A stretch of 64,000 nucleotides of DNA from Cupriavidus pinatubonensis (GTDB lineage Bacteria > Pseudomonadota > Gammaproteobacteria > Burkholderiales > Burkholderiaceae), in NCBI RefSeq assembly GCF_019602855.1, contig NZ_CP080767.1:1116001-1180000 (forward strand), read 5' to 3'. Positions within the stretch are counted from its first letter, which is position 1, and every line of letters begins with the position of its first letter. The notes under the pieces are model-generated. The model saw only the letters and a list, made by a program, of their open reading frames with translations, did no database searches and had not been told where the DNA came from. The translations under genes and the position numbers were made by a program. Positions 29,951-39,364 of this stretch are shown here, one piece after another.

Positions 29951-32068
29951 ATGCTTCGAAACCTGTTCCGGAAATGGCGCGAATCGCGCAATGCCAGCCT
30001 GCAACTTGACGCCATCCTGACGGCGGCCGATCCCGAGGCGCCGCTGGCGGACCGCAACCGCTGGCTGATCGAACTGGGCTTCTGGGTCCGCCGCGACGGC
30101 ATGGCCGGTGTCGAGGTCGACGGCGGCGAGCGTGCCGGGGGCGATGCCCGCAGCCATCGCGAGCATGTACGCATGCGTTACCTGATACAGGTGCTGGAGC
30201 GGCATCCCGACTGGGCCGGGCGCTTTGGCGCCACGGTGCGCAGCATCGTGCGCGACAACGACCCGACGGCACTGTTCTGCGATACCGGCGTGGCGTCGCA
30301 CCCCGGCTTCGTCAGCGAGATGGTGCACCGGCTGCAGGCGCGCTTCCTGCCCCCGCCGCCCAACCTGAGCGACATGGCGGCACTGTTCGCGCTGCTGTTT
30401 GTCGGGCCGCACGACGCGGACTGGGTCGAGGCGCTGGACGATGATCTGCTGGGTCGGCTCGCGCGCGTGATGCGCGACAGCACGACCGACGCCGGGCAGC
30501 CGGAGGCGCGAGCGCAGGCCATGATGCGCTACTGGGATGCACTCGGACACACGCTGTCCACCAGTATTGCCGTGCTCGTGAGCCAGGTGCGCGCCACCGG
30601 CTTGAGCCAGTCCGTGCGTTCGCGGCTGCGCGGCAACGTCGAGGACACACCGTTCTATCACCTCGACAGCGCCATCAAGGCCCTGTGCGAACCGGACCTG
30701 GCCCACAGCGACGACGCATTCGGCCACCGCCTCAACTATTTCCGCGCACTGCTGGACGAATGCCACGCCGCCGCGCAACAGGTCTACGCGGACCTCGAAG
30801 AGAACGGCGTTTCGGTCGAAGTCGTGTTCCAGATCGAACGGATGAAGGTGCAGCTTGCGCGCATTGAACTGCTGCTGGCCGCATGGGTGGAGCCGAATCG
30901 TCCGGGCATGCACGCGAACCTGGTCGCGGAACTGATCCGCTCGACGCAGGCGCGCCGCAGCGTATCCGATCTGGCCGGCGTGTCGTTCGCGCAACTGGCG
31001 CGCCGCGTGGTGGAGCGTTCAGCGGAAACCGGCGAGCACTACATCACGCGCGATCGCAAGGAATACGGCGAGCTTATGCGTGCCGCGGCCGGCGGTGGAT
31101 TGATCACCGTGGCGACCGTGTACCTGAAGTTCTTCATCTACGGCCTGCACCTCGACAAGTTCATAGAAGGGCTGCTCGCCTCGTTCAACTACGCGGGCAG
31201 CTTCCTCGCCATCCACTTCGCGCATTTCACGCTAGCCACCAAGCAGCCAGCCATGACCGGCCCGGCACTCGCGCACCGGCTTGACGGGGCGAGGCGTCCG
31301 GAGGGGCGCGAAGTGTTCGTCGACGACACCATCTCGATGATCCGTTCCAATGCGGCGGCGATCTTCGGCAACCTGGCCGTGGTGTTTCCCGTCGCGTTGG
31401 CGATCCAGTGGCTGGCCAGCAAAATCCTCGGTGCGAACCTAATCACGCCGGCCAAGGCGATCGCCACGATCGAATCATTCTCGATCCTGGGGCCGACGCC
31501 GCTCTACGCGGCGTTCACGGGCGTGCTGCTGTGGCTGTCGAGCCTGATCGCGGGCTGGGCCGACAACTGGTTCGCGCTGCACAAGGTGCACGATGTCATG
31601 GCGTACAACCGGCGCCTGCGCTACGTGCTGGGCGAGCGCAGCGCGCTGCGTCTCGCGGATTTCTGGAAGCGCAATATGTCGGGTATCAGCGCGAACGTGT
31701 CGCTCGGCTTCCTGCTGGGGCTGGGGCCCGAGATCCTGAGTTTCTTCGGACCGCACATGGAAGTGCGGCACGTCACGCTGTCGACCGGCTCGGTGGGCAC
31801 GGCACTGGGCGTGTTGGGGCTCGACGCCTTGCGGTTACCGTCGCTCTGGCTTGCGGTGGCTGGCATCGCGCTGATGGGCGTGCTCAACGTGGGCGTGAGC
31901 TTTGCGCTGGCGTTCAATATGGCGCTGCGATCACGCCACCTGAGGCGCGTGGACCGGGCCGAACTCAGCGCGGCCGTGCGGCGCCGCATCCTGAAACACC
32001 CGTTGCTGCTGATCGTGCCGCCCCGGACGGCAGGCGCGGCGCCAGTCGCGGGCGGCCGCCAGGTTTGA
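29951..32068 (+). CDS. PF10136 family membrane protein (often labelled 'site-specific recombinase')
   Basis: A 705-residue protein. A long soluble helical N-terminal half (to about 380) is followed by about six membrane segments, for example VATVYLKFFIYGLHL, AAIFGNLAVVFPVALAIQWL, PLYAAFTGVLLWLSSLIAGW and LWLAVAGIALMGVLNVGVSF. The family label derives from a gonococcal gene, but I see none of the catalytic patterns of tyrosine or serine recombinases, and a polytopic membrane protein is a poor candidate for one. Function unknown. It lies 48 bases after the phosphatase gene and before the isc operon. Confidence 0.8.
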   Translation: MLRNLFRKWRESRNASLQLDAILTAADPEAPLADRNRWLIELGFWVRRDGMAGVEVDGGERAGGDARSHREHVRMRYLIQVLERHPDWAGRFGATVRSIVRDNDPTALFCDTGVASHPGFVSEMVHRLQARFLPPPPNLSDMAALFALLFVGPHDADWVEALDDDLLGRLARVMRDSTTDAGQPEARAQAMMRYWDALGHTLSTSIAVLVSQVRATGLSQSVRSRLRGNVEDTPFYHLDSAIKALCEPDLAHSDDAFGHRLNYFRALLDECHAAAQQVYADLEENGVSVEVVFQIERMKVQLARIELLLAAWVEPNRPGMHANLVAELIRSTQARRSVSDLAGVSFAQLARRVVERSAETGEHYITRDRKEYGELMRAAAGGGLITVATVYLKFFIYGLHLDKFIEGLLASFNYAGSFLAIHFAHFTLATKQPAMTGPALAHRLDGARRPEGREVFVDDTISMIRSNAAAIFGNLAVVFPVALAIQWLASKILGANLITPAKAIATIESFSILGPTPLYAAFTGVLLWLSSLIAGWADNWFALHKVHDVMAYNRRLRYVLGERSALRLADFWKRNMSGISANVSLGFLLGLGPEILSFFGPHMEVRHVTLSTGSVGTALGVLGLDALRLPSLWLAVAGIALMGVLNVGVSFALAFNMALRSRHLRRVDRAELSAAVRRRILKHPLLLIVPPRTAGAAPVAGGRQV

Positions 32069-32083
32069 TGCGGTGCCGTAAGG

Positions 32084-32108
32084 GTAGTTGACTGAAATAG
32101 TCGGGTAC
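32084..32108. promoter_or_regulatory. IscR type-1-like binding site 1 (over the -35)
   Basis: Compared with the E. coli type-1 IscR consensus, I count 23 of 25 positions matching, mismatching only at the two ends. The core reads TTGACTGAAATAGTCGGG. It covers the -35 box of the iscR promoter, so [2Fe-2S]-IscR bound here should repress. The consensus is from memory; binding is inference. Confidence 0.75.
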
Positions 32109-32117
32109 CTTTATACT
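32088..32117 (+). promoter_or_regulatory. Sigma-70 promoter of the isc operon
   Basis: TTGACT (32088-32093) and TATACT (32112-32117) lie 18 bases apart, near the sigma-70 consensus. They start about 60 bases before the iscR ATG and sit inside the two IscR sites. Confidence 0.78.
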
Positions 32118-32137
32118 TGACGGAAACGATCAAGTAT
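32113..32137. promoter_or_regulatory. IscR type-1-like binding site 2 (over the -10)
   Basis: ATACTTGA and TCAAGTAT form perfect 8-base arms around a nine-base centre. Against the type-1 IscR consensus I count 22 of 25 matches. It overlaps the -10 box and reaches to 13 bases before the iscR ATG. Confidence 0.65.
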
Positions 32138-32149
32138 TAGCCCTGCATC

Positions 32150-32710
32150 ATGAGACTGACCACCAAAGGCCGCTTTGCGGTCACTGCGATGATCGACCTG
32201 GCCATGCGCCAGGACCAGGGGCCCGTCACGCTCGCGGGCATCAGCCAGCGGCAGAAGATCTCGCTGTCCTACCTGGAACAGCTGTTCGGCAAGCTGCGCC
32301 GGCATGAGATCGTTGAAAGCGTGCGCGGACCGGGCGGTGGCTACAGCCTCGCGCGCAAGGCGGAAGACGTCACCGTGGCGGACATCATCATCGCCGTGGA
32401 CGAGCCGCTTGATGCCACCCAGTGCGGTGGAAAGGGCAATTGTAACGGAGATGACGGCTCCGGGCGTTGCATGACCCACGAGCTGTGGGCGACGCTGAAC
32501 CAGAAAATGGTCGAATATCTCGATTCCGTCTCCCTCAAGAACCTGGTGGACCAGCAGCGCGCCAAGCAGCCGGCCGTCCTGCACGACATGCGCGAAGACG
32601 CTGCCGTGCAGCAGGCGGCACCCGCGGCGCGCGGCAAGGCGGAAAAGGCCGCCGAAAAGCCGGTCCGTGCCCGGATGGTGAATTCGGTTTTCAGCCTGGC
32701 GCAGTCCTGA
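32150..32710 (+). CDS. iscR: Fe-S cluster regulator IscR (Rrf2 family)
   Basis: A 186-residue transcription factor that senses Fe-S cluster status. The winged helix ([39 protein letters not shown]) is N-terminal. The cluster ligands are Cys92, Cys98 and Cys107 ([14 protein letters not shown]) with a likely His at 110. The last two lie three residues further along than the E. coli Cys104/His107. The C-terminal tail is alanine-rich. It heads the isc operon; the two type-1-like sites over its own promoter point to autorepression. Confidence 0.96.
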   Translation: MRLTTKGRFAVTAMIDLAMRQDQGPVTLAGISQRQKISLSYLEQLFGKLRRHEIVESVRGPGGGYSLARKAEDVTVADIIIAVDEPLDATQCGGKGNCNGDDGSGRCMTHELWATLNQKMVEYLDSVSLKNLVDQQRAKQPAVLHDMREDAAVQQAAPAARGKAEKAAEKPVRARMVNSVFSLAQS

Positions 32711-32774
32711 AGCGCCCGGTAGCAAGCAGCGATACAAGCGATCAGCGGTCCCCCTGAAAAAGGCAGTCATAACG

Positions 32775-33992
32775 ATGAGCACCCCACATTTCCCCATCTA
32801 CATGGATTACTCGGCCACCACGCCGGTGGACCCGCGCGTGGCGGACAAGATGATTCCGTACCTGCGCGAGCAGTTCGGCAATCCCGCGTCGCGCAGTCAC
32901 GCATATGGCTGGGAAGCGGAGCGTGCGGTGGAAGAAGCACGCGAGCAGGTGGCCGCGCTGGTCGGTGCCGATCCGCGTGAAATCGTGTGGACGTCTGGGG
33001 CGACCGAATCGAACAACCTCGCGATCAAGGGCGCCGCGAACTTCTATTCGGGCAAGGGCAAGCACCTGATCACGGTGAAGACCGAGCACAAGGCCGTGCT
33101 CGACACCACGCGCGAACTGGAGCGCCAGGGCTTCGAGGTGACCTACCTCGACGTGAAGGAAAACGGCCTGATCGACATGGATGTGCTCAAGCAGGCCATC
33201 CGCCCGGACACGATCCTGGTGTCGGTCATGTTCGTGAACAACGAGATCGGCGTGATCCAGGACATCGAGCAGATCGGCGAGATCTGCCGCGAGAAGGGCA
33301 TCATCTTCCATTGCGACGCCGCGCAGGCGACCGGCAAGGTGGTGATCGACCTCAACAAGCTGAAGGTCGACCTGATGTCGTTCTCGGCCCACAAGACTTA
33401 TGGCCCGAAGGGTATCGGCGCGCTGTACGTGCGCCGCAAGCCGCGCGTCCGCATCGAGGCGCAGATGCACGGTGGCGGCCATGAGCGCGGCATGCGCTCG
33501 GGCACGCTGGCCACGCACCAGATCGTCGGCATGGGCGAAGCGTTCCGTATCGCCCGCGAAGAAATGGCGACCGAGAACGAACGCATCCGCATGCTGCGCG
33601 ACCGCCTGTGGAATGGCCTGAAGAGCATGGAAGAGGTCTACCTGAACGGCGACCTCGAACAGCGCGTGCCGCACAACCTGAACGTCAGCTTCAACTTCGT
33701 CGAAGGCGAGTCGCTGATCATGGCGATCAAGGACGTGGCCGTGTCGTCGGGCTCGGCCTGCACCTCGGCCTCGCTGGAGCCGTCGTACGTGCTGCGCGCA
33801 CTGGGCCGCAATGACGAACTCGCGCACAGCTCGATCCGTTTCACGGTCGGCCGTTTCACGACCGAGCAGGAAGTCGACTACACCGTCGAACTGCTCAAGA
33901 ACAAGATCGGCAAGCTGCGCGACCTGTCGCCGCTGTGGGAGATGTTCAAGGACGGCGTCGACCTGAATTCGATCCAGTGGGCCGCGCACTGA
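32775..33992 (+). CDS. iscS: Cysteine desulfurase IscS
   Basis: Takes sulfur from cysteine for Fe-S clusters and tRNA thiolation. The 405-residue PLP enzyme has the PLP lysine in [16 protein letters not shown], the mobile-loop catalytic Cys in [17 protein letters not shown], the C-terminal scaffold-binding end, and the N-terminus [19 protein letters not shown], all as in E. coli IscS (404). It is second gene of the isc operon, 64 bases after iscR. Confidence 0.97.
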   Translation: MSTPHFPIYMDYSATTPVDPRVADKMIPYLREQFGNPASRSHAYGWEAERAVEEAREQVAALVGADPREIVWTSGATESNNLAIKGAANFYSGKGKHLITVKTEHKAVLDTTRELERQGFEVTYLDVKENGLIDMDVLKQAIRPDTILVSVMFVNNEIGVIQDIEQIGEICREKGIIFHCDAAQATGKVVIDLNKLKVDLMSFSAHKTYGPKGIGALYVRRKPRVRIEAQMHGGGHERGMRSGTLATHQIVGMGEAFRIAREEMATENERIRMLRDRLWNGLKSMEEVYLNGDLEQRVPHNLNVSFNFVEGESLIMAIKDVAVSSGSACTSASLEPSYVLRALGRNDELAHSSIRFTVGRFTTEQEVDYTVELLKNKIGKLRDLSPLWEMFKDGVDLNSIQWAAH

Positions 33993-34058
33993 GCGTTCGC
34001 CGGATCCCCCAAGAATAAAAGCAAGACCCCCGTAAAAGATACGCAAGAGGTAAGCAAA

Positions 34059-34460
34059 ATGTCATACAGCACGAAGGTTCTCGACCACTATGAAAACCCC
34101 CGCAATGTCGGTTCGTTCGACAAGAACGACGACGATGTGGGTACCGGCATGGTCGGCGCCCCGGCTTGCGGCGACGTGATGAAGCTGCAGATCAAGGTGA
34201 ACGAGGCCGGCGTGATCGAAGACGCCAAGTTCAAGACCTATGGCTGCGGCTCGGCCATCGCGTCGTCGTCGCTCGTGACCGAGTGGGTCAAGGGCAAGAC
34301 CGTCGACCAGGCCCTCGAGATCAAGAACACCCAGATCGCCGAAGAACTGGCGCTGCCGCCGGTCAAGATCCACTGCTCGATCCTCGCTGAGGACGCCATC
34401 AAGGCGGCTGTCGAGGACTACAAGAAGAAGCACCCGGCAGCTGACCAGAAGGCCGCCTGA
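34059..34460 (+). CDS. iscU: Fe-S cluster scaffold IscU
   Basis: The platform on which [2Fe-2S] clusters are built before transfer by HscAB. It has 133 residues (E. coli 128). The three cluster cysteines are in [23 protein letters not shown] and [13 protein letters not shown], and LPPVKIHC carries the HscA-recognition LPPVK motif. It lies between iscS and iscA, as in the standard operon. Confidence 0.97.
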   Translation: MSYSTKVLDHYENPRNVGSFDKNDDDVGTGMVGAPACGDVMKLQIKVNEAGVIEDAKFKTYGCGSAIASSSLVTEWVKGKTVDQALEIKNTQIAEELALPPVKIHCSILAEDAIKAAVEDYKKKHPAADQKAA

Positions 34461-34497
34461 GTTTCTTGGGTTCCGAAAGAAGAAGGAAGACGCAACG

Positions 34498-34818
34498 ATG
34501 ATCACGATGACCGAGAAGGCCGCCAGGCACGTGGCCCGTTACCTGGAACGCCGTGGCAAGGGCGTGGGCCTGCGCCTGGGCGTGAAGACCACTGGCTGCT
34601 CGGGCCTGGCCTACAAGCTGGAGTACGTCGACGAGCTGCACCCTGAAGATGAGGTGTTCGAGTCGCATGGCATCAAGGTCATCGTCGACGCCAAGAGCCT
34701 GCCGTATATCGACGGCACCGAACTCGACTATGCGCGCGAAGGGTTGAATGAAGGTTTCCGCTTCAACAACCCGAACGTCAAGGACGAGTGCGGCTGCGGC
34801 GAATCGTTCACGGTCTGA
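34498..34818 (+). CDS. iscA: A-type Fe-S carrier IscA
   Basis: A 106-residue carrier that passes clusters to apoproteins. The three conserved cysteines are visible in [15 protein letters not shown] and CGCGESFTV at the C-terminus, the A-type pattern. AGAAGGAAGA precedes the start. It follows iscU by 37 bases. Confidence 0.95.
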   Translation: MITMTEKAARHVARYLERRGKGVGLRLGVKTTGCSGLAYKLEYVDELHPEDEVFESHGIKVIVDAKSLPYIDGTELDYAREGLNEGFRFNNPNVKDECGCGESFTV

Positions 34819-34840
34819 GCGCTGGCTGGTAAGGCACCGC

Positions 34841-35077
34841 ATGGAACGCAGCATCGTCGGGTTCCATCGGGATGAGGAAGGCGACTGGGTCGCCGAACTC
34901 GATTGCGGTCACGGGCAGCACATGCGACACAACCCGCCCTGGCAATTGCGGCCGTGGACGAACACGGAGCAGGGCAGGGCGGCGCGGCTTGGCGCCGTGG
35001 TGAACTGCCTCAAATGCGATCGCAATGAACCGCCGGCCGAATGGGCGCAGTTCACTCAAGGCGCCGGACGCGGTTGA
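34841..35077 (+). CDS. DUF3565 family protein
   Basis: A 78-residue protein starting MERSIVGFHRDEEGDWVAEL. The conserved features are DCGHGQHMRHNPPWQLRPW and a second cysteine pair in VVNCLKCDRNEPP; together the Cys/His set suggests a small zinc or Fe-S binding fold. DUF3565 proteins are found in many proteobacteria without a known role. Its position inside the isc operon, 22 bases after iscA, is unusual and hints at a link to metal or cluster biology. Confidence 0.82.
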   Translation: MERSIVGFHRDEEGDWVAELDCGHGQHMRHNPPWQLRPWTNTEQGRAARLGAVVNCLKCDRNEPPAEWAQFTQGAGRG

Positions 35078-35088
35078 CGTGAATGCAC

Positions 35089-35115
35089 AAGGGGGCGGCG
35101 CGGCCGCTCCTTTTT
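35089..35115 (+). terminator. Terminator-like hairpin upstream of hscB
   Basis: AAGGGGGCGGC pairs with GCCGCTCCTTT (two G-T pairs) around a GCG loop, and the right arm runs into five T. It sits between the DUF3565 gene and hscB, so it could lower transcription of hscBA-fdx-iscX relative to iscRSUA. Confidence 0.6.
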
Positions 35116-35127
35116 GTTGGGGAAGCT

Positions 35128-35646
35128 TTGAAAGACGATTTTTTTGCGCTGTTCGGCCTGCCGGTGCAGTTCGGCGTCGATGAAGCGGCGTTGGACGCCG
35201 CGTATCGCACCGTGCAGTCGCAGGCACACCCGGACCGCTTTGCCAAGGCGGGCGAGGCTGAGCGGCGCGTGGCCATGCAGTGGGCCGCGCATGCCAACGA
35301 GGCTTACCGTACGCTGCGCCAGCCGCTCAAACGCGCGATCTACCTGCTGGGACTGCGCGGCGTGGACGTGCAGGCGGAGAACAACACCGCCATGTCACCC
35401 GCGTTCCTGATGCAGCAGATGGAGTGGCGCGAGGATCTGCAGGACGCCGTCGAGTCCCGTGATGTCGATCGCCTTGATGGCTTGCTGCGCGGCCTGCGCC
35501 AGGAAAAGCGCGAGCGGCACACCGCGCTTGGCAAGCTGCTCGATGCCGGAGACAACGAAGCCGCAGGCGCGGCGGTGCGGCAGCTGATGTTCATCGAGAA
35601 GATCGAACACGATACCAGCGAGGCGATCGACCGGCTGGAAGGGTAG
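35128..35646 (+). CDS. hscB: Co-chaperone HscB (J-domain, Hsc20)
   Basis: Brings IscU to HscA. From the TTG at 35128 (translated as [12 protein letters not shown]) it has 172 residues, the family length, with the J-domain HPD motif in [13 protein letters not shown] and the C-terminal three-helix IscU-binding domain. An ATG at 35083 is in frame, but that extension would be coded by the terminator-like hairpin and has no ribosome binding site. GGGGAA precedes the TTG. It leads into hscA after 97 bases. Confidence 0.92.
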   Translation: MKDDFFALFGLPVQFGVDEAALDAAYRTVQSQAHPDRFAKAGEAERRVAMQWAAHANEAYRTLRQPLKRAIYLLGLRGVDVQAENNTAMSPAFLMQQMEWREDLQDAVESRDVDRLDGLLRGLRQEKRERHTALGKLLDAGDNEAAGAAVRQLMFIEKIEHDTSEAIDRLEG

Positions 35647-35743
35647 TCCCGGCACGTTTGGCGGGGCCATGTGACAATGGCGCCCGTCGCGAAAGCCGCC
35701 TGTGCGGCGGACATCATCGCGCACGAGAAAGCGAAGAATCATC

Positions 35744-37609
35744 ATGGCACTGCTCCAGATTTCCGAACCCGGCATGTCGCCGGCGCCCCATCAACGCCGG
35801 CTGGCCGTTGGCATCGACCTTGGCACCACCAACTCGCTGGTGGCGGCCGTGCGCAACAGCATTCCCGAAGTCCTCGGCGACGAGCGCGGCCGTGCGCTGC
35901 TGCCCTCGGTGGTGCGCTACCTGCCGGACCGTACCACGCATATCGGCTACCGCGCCCAGGACGAGGCGGTGCGCGATCCGAAGAACACCATCGTTTCGGT
36001 CAAGCGCTTCATGGGCCGTGGCCTCAAGGACGTGGCCCATAACGAGCACAGCCCCTACGACTTCGTCGATGCGCCAGGCATGGTGCAGATCAAGACCGTG
36101 GCCGGCGTGAAGAGCCCCGTGGAAGTCTCGGCTGAGATTCTTGCGACGCTGCGCCAGCGCGCCGAAGATTCGCTCGGCGATGACCTCGTCGGCGCCGTCA
36201 TCACCGTGCCGGCCTATTTCGACGAGGCCCAGCGCCAGGCCACCAAGGACGCCGCACGCCTGGCCGGGCTGGAAGTGCTGCGCCTGCTTAACGAGCCCAC
36301 CGCGGCAGCCATTGCCTATGGCCTCGACAATGCGTCCGAGGGCATCTATGCGGTCTATGACCTCGGCGGCGGCACCTTCGATATCTCGATCCTGAAGCTG
36401 ACCAAGGGCGTGTTCGAAGTCCTGTCCACGGGCGGCGACTCCGCGCTCGGTGGCGACGATTTCGACCAGCGCCTGCTGTGCTGGATCGTCGAGCAGGCAG
36501 GCCTGCAGCCGCTGTCGGCGCAGGACATGCGCCTGCTCATGGTGCGCGCGCGCGCCGCCAAGGAAGCGCTGTCGGAAGGCGACAGCACGGTGATCGACGC
36601 GGTGCTGGACTCGGGCGAGATTGTGCACCTGACGCTGACTGACGAAATCTTCGACAGCATCACCGCGCATCTCGTGCAGAAGACGCTGGCGCCGGTGCGC
36701 AAGGCGCTGCGCGACGCGGGCGTGACGCCCGACGAAGTCCAGGGCGTGGTGCTGGTCGGCGGCGCGACGCGCATGCCGGCCATCCGCAAGGCAGTGGGCG
36801 ACTTCTTTGGCCAGCCGCCGCTGACCAATCTCGACCCGGACCGCGTCGTCGCGCTCGGCGCCGCCATGCAGGCCAACCTGCTGGCCGGCAACCATGCGCC
36901 GGGCGAGGACTGGCTGCTGCTCGACGTGATTCCGCTGTCGCTCGGCGTGGAAACCATGGGCGGCCTGGTCGAGAAGATCATCCCGCGCAACAGCACGATT
37001 CCCGTGGCGCGCGCGCAGGAGTTCACCACGTTCAAAGACGGCCAGACCGCCATGGCGATCCACGTGCTGCAGGGCGAGCGCGAACTGGCCAGCGACTGCC
37101 GTTCGCTTGCACGCTTCGAGCTGCGTGGCATCCCGCCGATGGTCGCTGGCGCGGCGCGCATCCGCGTGACCTACCAGGTCGACGCGGATGGCCTGCTGTC
37201 GGTCACTGCGCGCGAGACGCACTCGGGCGTGGAATCGTCGGTCACCGTGAAGCCGTCGTATGGCCTGGCCGATGACGACATCGCGCGCATGCTGCAGGAA
37301 GGCTTCCGCGAGGCCGAACACGACATGAAGAGTCGCGCGCTGGCTGAAGAGCGCGTCGAGGCCGACCGCCTGGTCGAAGCCACCACGCGTGCGCTGGAGA
37401 CCGACGGCGACCTGCTGTCGGCCGACGAGCGTGCCGCGGTCGAGGCGCTGATCGCCTCGGTGCGCGAGATCGCCACCGGCGAGGATCATCACGCCATCAA
37501 GGCTGCCGTCGAGACGCTGTCGCGCGGCACCGACGAATTCGCCGCCCGCCGCATGGACCGCTCGATCAAGAGCGCGCTGGCCGGGCGCAAGGTGCAGGAA
37601 CTCGGCTGA
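35744..37609 (+). CDS. hscA: Fe-S biogenesis chaperone HscA (Hsp70 family)
   Basis: The specialised Hsp70 that releases clusters from IscU. It has 621 residues (E. coli 616). ATPase-domain signatures are clear: [30 protein letters not shown] and [17 protein letters not shown], followed by the substrate-binding domain and a C-terminal helical lid. It lacks the EEVD-like tail of DnaK. ATG 35744 ([10 protein letters not shown]) is chosen over the open frame back to 35702. It is the only Hsp70 in this window. Confidence 0.96.
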   Translation: MALLQISEPGMSPAPHQRRLAVGIDLGTTNSLVAAVRNSIPEVLGDERGRALLPSVVRYLPDRTTHIGYRAQDEAVRDPKNTIVSVKRFMGRGLKDVAHNEHSPYDFVDAPGMVQIKTVAGVKSPVEVSAEILATLRQRAEDSLGDDLVGAVITVPAYFDEAQRQATKDAARLAGLEVLRLLNEPTAAAIAYGLDNASEGIYAVYDLGGGTFDISILKLTKGVFEVLSTGGDSALGGDDFDQRLLCWIVEQAGLQPLSAQDMRLLMVRARAAKEALSEGDSTVIDAVLDSGEIVHLTLTDEIFDSITAHLVQKTLAPVRKALRDAGVTPDEVQGVVLVGGATRMPAIRKAVGDFFGQPPLTNLDPDRVVALGAAMQANLLAGNHAPGEDWLLLDVIPLSLGVETMGGLVEKIIPRNSTIPVARAQEFTTFKDGQTAMAIHVLQGERELASDCRSLARFELRGIPPMVAGAARIRVTYQVDADGLLSVTARETHSGVESSVTVKPSYGLADDDIARMLQEGFREAEHDMKSRALAEERVEADRLVEATTRALETDGDLLSADERAAVEALIASVREIATGEDHHAIKAAVETLSRGTDEFAARRMDRSIKSALAGRKVQELG

Positions 37610-37652
37610 TCACCGGCTCCCGTATCGCACAGCATCAATACCAGGACACGAC

Positions 37653-37991
37653 ATGCCACAGATCATCGTTTTGCCCCACGCCGAATACTGCCCGGAAGGG
37701 GCCGTGATCGAAGCCAAGACCGGCGTCAGCGTCTGCGACGCGCTGCTGGCCAACGACATCGACATCGAACACGCGTGCGAGAAGTCGTGCGCCTGCACGA
37801 CCTGCCACGTGATCGTGCGCGAGGGCTTTGACTCGCTCAACGAGGCCGAGGAAAAGGAAGAAGATCTGCTCGACAAGGCCTGGGGCCTCGAGCCCCATTC
37901 GCGCCTGTCGTGCCAGGCCATCGTCGCCGACGAGGATCTGACCGTCGAGATCCCGAAGTACACCATCAATCACGCGAAAGAAGGCCACTAA
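37653..37991 (+). CDS. fdx: Isc-type [2Fe-2S] ferredoxin
   Basis: A 112-residue ferredoxin that gives electrons for cluster assembly. Ligands fit C-x5-C-x2-C with a distant fourth: Cys42, Cys48 and Cys51 (HACEKSCACTTCHV) and Cys87 (RLSCQAIV), the adrenodoxin-type arrangement. It lies 43 bases after hscA. Confidence 0.96.
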   Translation: MPQIIVLPHAEYCPEGAVIEAKTGVSVCDALLANDIDIEHACEKSCACTTCHVIVREGFDSLNEAEEKEEDLLDKAWGLEPHSRLSCQAIVADEDLTVEIPKYTINHAKEGH

Positions 37992-38006
37992 GGCCCGGAG
38001 AATTCC

Positions 38007-38201
38007 ATGAAGTGGACCGATACCTACGACATCGCCGCGGCGCTGTATGACAAGTTTCCCGACGTGGACCCCGTGACGATCCGCTTCACGGACCTGCGCA
38101 AGTGGGTGCTGGAACTGGACGGCTTCAGCGACCTGCCGGAGCGTTCGGGCGAAAAGATTCTCGAAGCGATTCAGGCCGCCTGGATCGAGGAAACGAGCTA
38201 A
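38007..38201 (+). CDS. iscX: Fe-S assembly protein IscX
   Basis: A 64-residue acidic protein starting MKWTDTYDIAAALYDKFPDVD, the standard IscX sequence. It binds IscS and iron and tunes cluster assembly. It is the last gene of the isc operon, and its stop is 15 bases from the convergent outer membrane protein gene. Confidence 0.95.
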   Translation: MKWTDTYDIAAALYDKFPDVDPVTIRFTDLRKWVLELDGFSDLPERSGEKILEAIQAAWIEETS

Positions 38202-38216
38202 GCCGCTGCCTCATCG

Positions 38217-39242
38217 TCAGAAGCGATAGCCGACACCGGCGAGGAAGAGGTCGGCATCGCGGTCATAGCCGGTGATCACGCGGTTCCACGACAATCGGCC
38301 GAGCCAGTGGTCGCTAAGCCGGTAACTGGCCGACAAGGTCAGCAGGGCAGACCAGCGTGAGGGCGAAATCTCCGCGTCGGGTCCGCGGACATGCAACGTG
38401 GTCGCGTAATACGGGCCCGCGCCAACGCCAAGCGTCAGCCGGTCGTCAAAGAAGCCCCCGTTCAGCCACGCCTGCGCCGCTACGCCGCGGCGCTGAACCA
38501 GATCGGAGCTGCTTTCCGAGAAGTAGCTGATGGTTCCTTCCACGCCCCGCCAGAATCCGTGCCGGTACTCCACCGCCGCCGCGAAGCCCGTTTCCGATTC
38601 GAAGCTGTTCACGATTCTGGCGCCCAGGAACACGGTCAACTCATCGCCGGTCAGCGCCGTGATACGCGTACCTGCAATGAAAGGCCCGTCGCGCCGGCCA
38701 TGATCGAGCTGGTAGCCGACGCCAAGCAGGGCCGTGTTCGAGCTGAAGCTTGACCAGGCCCGCGTGCGGTTGTAGCGCGCCTGCACCATCCAGGGGCCAC
38801 CATTGACATACCAGGTCGCGGCCGCGCTGGCCTGCAGTGCGGCCCCATGGTGGTTTCGGTAGCTGCCATCGTCCTGTGCTTCGGTGGTATCGAAAAACAG
38901 GTACGGACCTGCGCCGACGGAAAGCGCAAACTGGCGGCCCGGAGTCAGCCAGCGCCACCATAGCTGGGCGCTGTGGCCGTCCCGATGGTGGCCGCTCACG
39001 TGTCCTTCGTTCAGGTAGGTGTAGGTTGCGTACCAGTTGTCAGTGAGGTTCTGCTGGTAGCTGTAGGCATAGACCGCGCTGCCGTCATCGTCACCATGGA
39101 TCGGCGGGTTGGTGTGGGCCCCGCCCATCAGCAGGAGCTCTTGCCCATGTGCCGCATGTTGCATCATGGCTAGCAGCAGTGCGCCAGCCAGGGGCGCGGC
39201 ACGCTGCCAGATCCTTCGGGTCCTGCGGTTGGCGCATTGCAT
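38217..39242 (-). CDS. Outer membrane beta-barrel protein, unknown function
   Basis: A 341-residue precursor with a basic signal peptide (MQCANRRTRRIWQRAAPLAG to about residue 35) and alternating hydrophobic/aromatic strands to a C-terminus ending LAGVGYRF, the terminal Phe of an outer membrane protein. Repeats of AYSYQQNLTDNWYATYTYLN-type strands and many Trp/Tyr residues fit a monomeric barrel. I chose ATG 39242 because GGAATCC precedes it and gives a clean signal peptide; an ATG at 39281 is also open. Substrate unknown. Confidence 0.75.
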   Translation of the reverse strand: MQCANRRTRRIWQRAAPLAGALLLAMMQHAAHGQELLLMGGAHTNPPIHGDDDGSAVYAYSYQQNLTDNWYATYTYLNEGHVSGHHRDGHSAQLWWRWLTPGRQFALSVGAGPYLFFDTTEAQDDGSYRNHHGAALQASAAATWYVNGGPWMVQARYNRTRAWSSFSSNTALLGVGYQLDHGRRDGPFIAGTRITALTGDELTVFLGARIVNSFESETGFAAAVEYRHGFWRGVEGTISYFSESSSDLVQRRGVAAQAWLNGGFFDDRLTLGVGAGPYYATTLHVRGPDAEISPSRWSALLTLSASYRLSDHWLGRLSWNRVITGYDRDADLFLAGVGYRF

Positions 39243-39364
39243 CTCGAGGATTCCGATGAGCCGGGGACGCTCAGAAATCATAGCAAAGTGCAGCAATGGC
39301 AGCCGGGGCCGGGCGGTGCGTGTTTGTTACGGAATATTCGCGCCCCCCAACTTCGAACGCGGTG

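Noticed and set aside
35714..37492. Long open frame on the minus strand opposite hscA
   Set aside because: High GC keeps the opposite strand open. The plus strand has an unmistakable HscA, and the minus translation has the Arg/His/Gln-rich look of a shadow.
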